Shown here one piece after another: positions 5,394-5,571 of a DNA stretch of 5,571 nt. Source of the stretch: Candidatus Elarobacter sp. (lineage in GTDB: Bacteria > Vulcanimicrobiota > Vulcanimicrobiia > Vulcanimicrobiales > Vulcanimicrobiaceae); contig JASLGJ010000164.1 in the NCBI GenBank assembly GCA_030150085.1, positions 1 to 5,571 of the forward strand, read 5' to 3'. The notes under the pieces are model-generated. The model was not told the DNA's origin. It did not search any database and saw only the letters and a list, made by a program, of their open reading frames with translations. The translations under genes and the position numbers were made by a program. Position 1 is the first letter of the stretch. Every line of letters begins with the position of its first letter.

Positions 5394-5571
5394 GCCTGGC
5401 CGGCAAGACCCTCTTCGTCAGCGGCGCGAGCCGCGGGATCGGCCTGGCGATCGCGCTGCGCGCCGCGCGCGACGGCGCGAACGTCGTCGTCGCGGCGAAG
5501 ACGGTGGAGCCGCACCCCAAGCTGCCCGGCACGATCCACACCGCCGCGGCCGAGATCGAAGCGGCCGGCGG
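5390..5571 (+). CDS. Short-chain dehydrogenase/reductase, HSDL2-like, 3' partial
   Basis: The gene starts at GTG 5390 within GTGA, sharing 4 bases with the crotonase stop, and stays open to the right edge (60 codons visible). The N-terminus has the Rossmann start KTLFVSGASRGIGLAIA (6-22), with the glycine-rich SGASRGIG at 11-18, where Ser replaces the more usual Thr. The following NVVVAAKT (31-38) and PHPKLPGTIHTAA (41-53) are characteristic of hydroxysteroid dehydrogenase-like protein 2 relatives, not of SDRs in general. Lys37 after the second strand suggests NADP preference (inference). The catalytic Tyr-x-x-x-Lys and any C-terminal sterol-carrier domain lie outside the window. Overlap with the crotonase gene suggests one lipid or acyl-CoA operon. 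No separate Shine-Dalgarno is evident, in keeping with coupled translation. The substrate is unknown. Confidence 0.85.
   Translation, partial: MSLAGKTLFVSGASRGIGLAIALRAARDGANVVVAAKTVEPHPKLPGTIHTAAAEIEAAG

Overview
The window is very GC-rich (by eye about 70% G+C, with third codon positions almost all G or C) and densely packed with bacterial protein genes. There are no rRNA or tRNA genes, transposons, CRISPR repeats or phage genes. Codon use and gene density suggest a high-GC soil or environmental bacterium. The sequence alone does not fix the phylum: Actinobacteria, Chloroflexota and Eremiobacterota-like lineages would all fit.

Layout. (1) Positions 1-1002, plus strand: the 3' part of a dynamin-like GTPase gene that enters from the left edge. 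It has a good P-loop but badly altered downstream GTPase motifs. (2) 1012-2202, plus: a NagA-family amidohydrolase (N-acetylglucosamine-6-phosphate deacetylase), preceded by a clear ribosome binding site that overlaps the previous stop codon. (3) About 2208-3440, plus: a full-length ArsB-type membrane transporter. It follows nagA directly and has no ATG, GTG or TTG start at its natural N-terminus. These three genes look like one transcription unit. (4) 3463-4479, minus: a zinc-dependent medium-chain alcohol dehydrogenase, convergent with the transporter, with two overlapping palindromes at the junction. (5) 4480-4637: a 158-bp divergent intergenic region, the only real gap. (6) 4638-5393, plus: a crotonase-fold acyl-CoA enzyme whose active-site pattern points to a delta3,delta2-enoyl-CoA isomerase rather than a hydratase. 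(7) 5390-5571, plus, running off the right edge: the start of an HSDL2-like short-chain dehydrogenase, overlapping the crotonase stop by 4 bases.

How they fit together. NagA belongs to amino-sugar or cell-wall recycling, but no nagB, kinase or sugar transporter lies beside it. The ArsB-like transporter has no arsR, arsC or arsA neighbour, so its substrate is open. The crotonase and SDR pair looks like a small fatty-acyl or lipid-oxidation operon, with the alcohol dehydrogenase reading away from the same intergenic region. I found no wholly new multi-gene system. The items most worth a second look are the motif-degenerate dynamin-like protein, the non-canonical start of the transporter, the re-assigned active site of the crotonase, and the unusual metal-ligand sets in NagA and the alcohol dehydrogenase.
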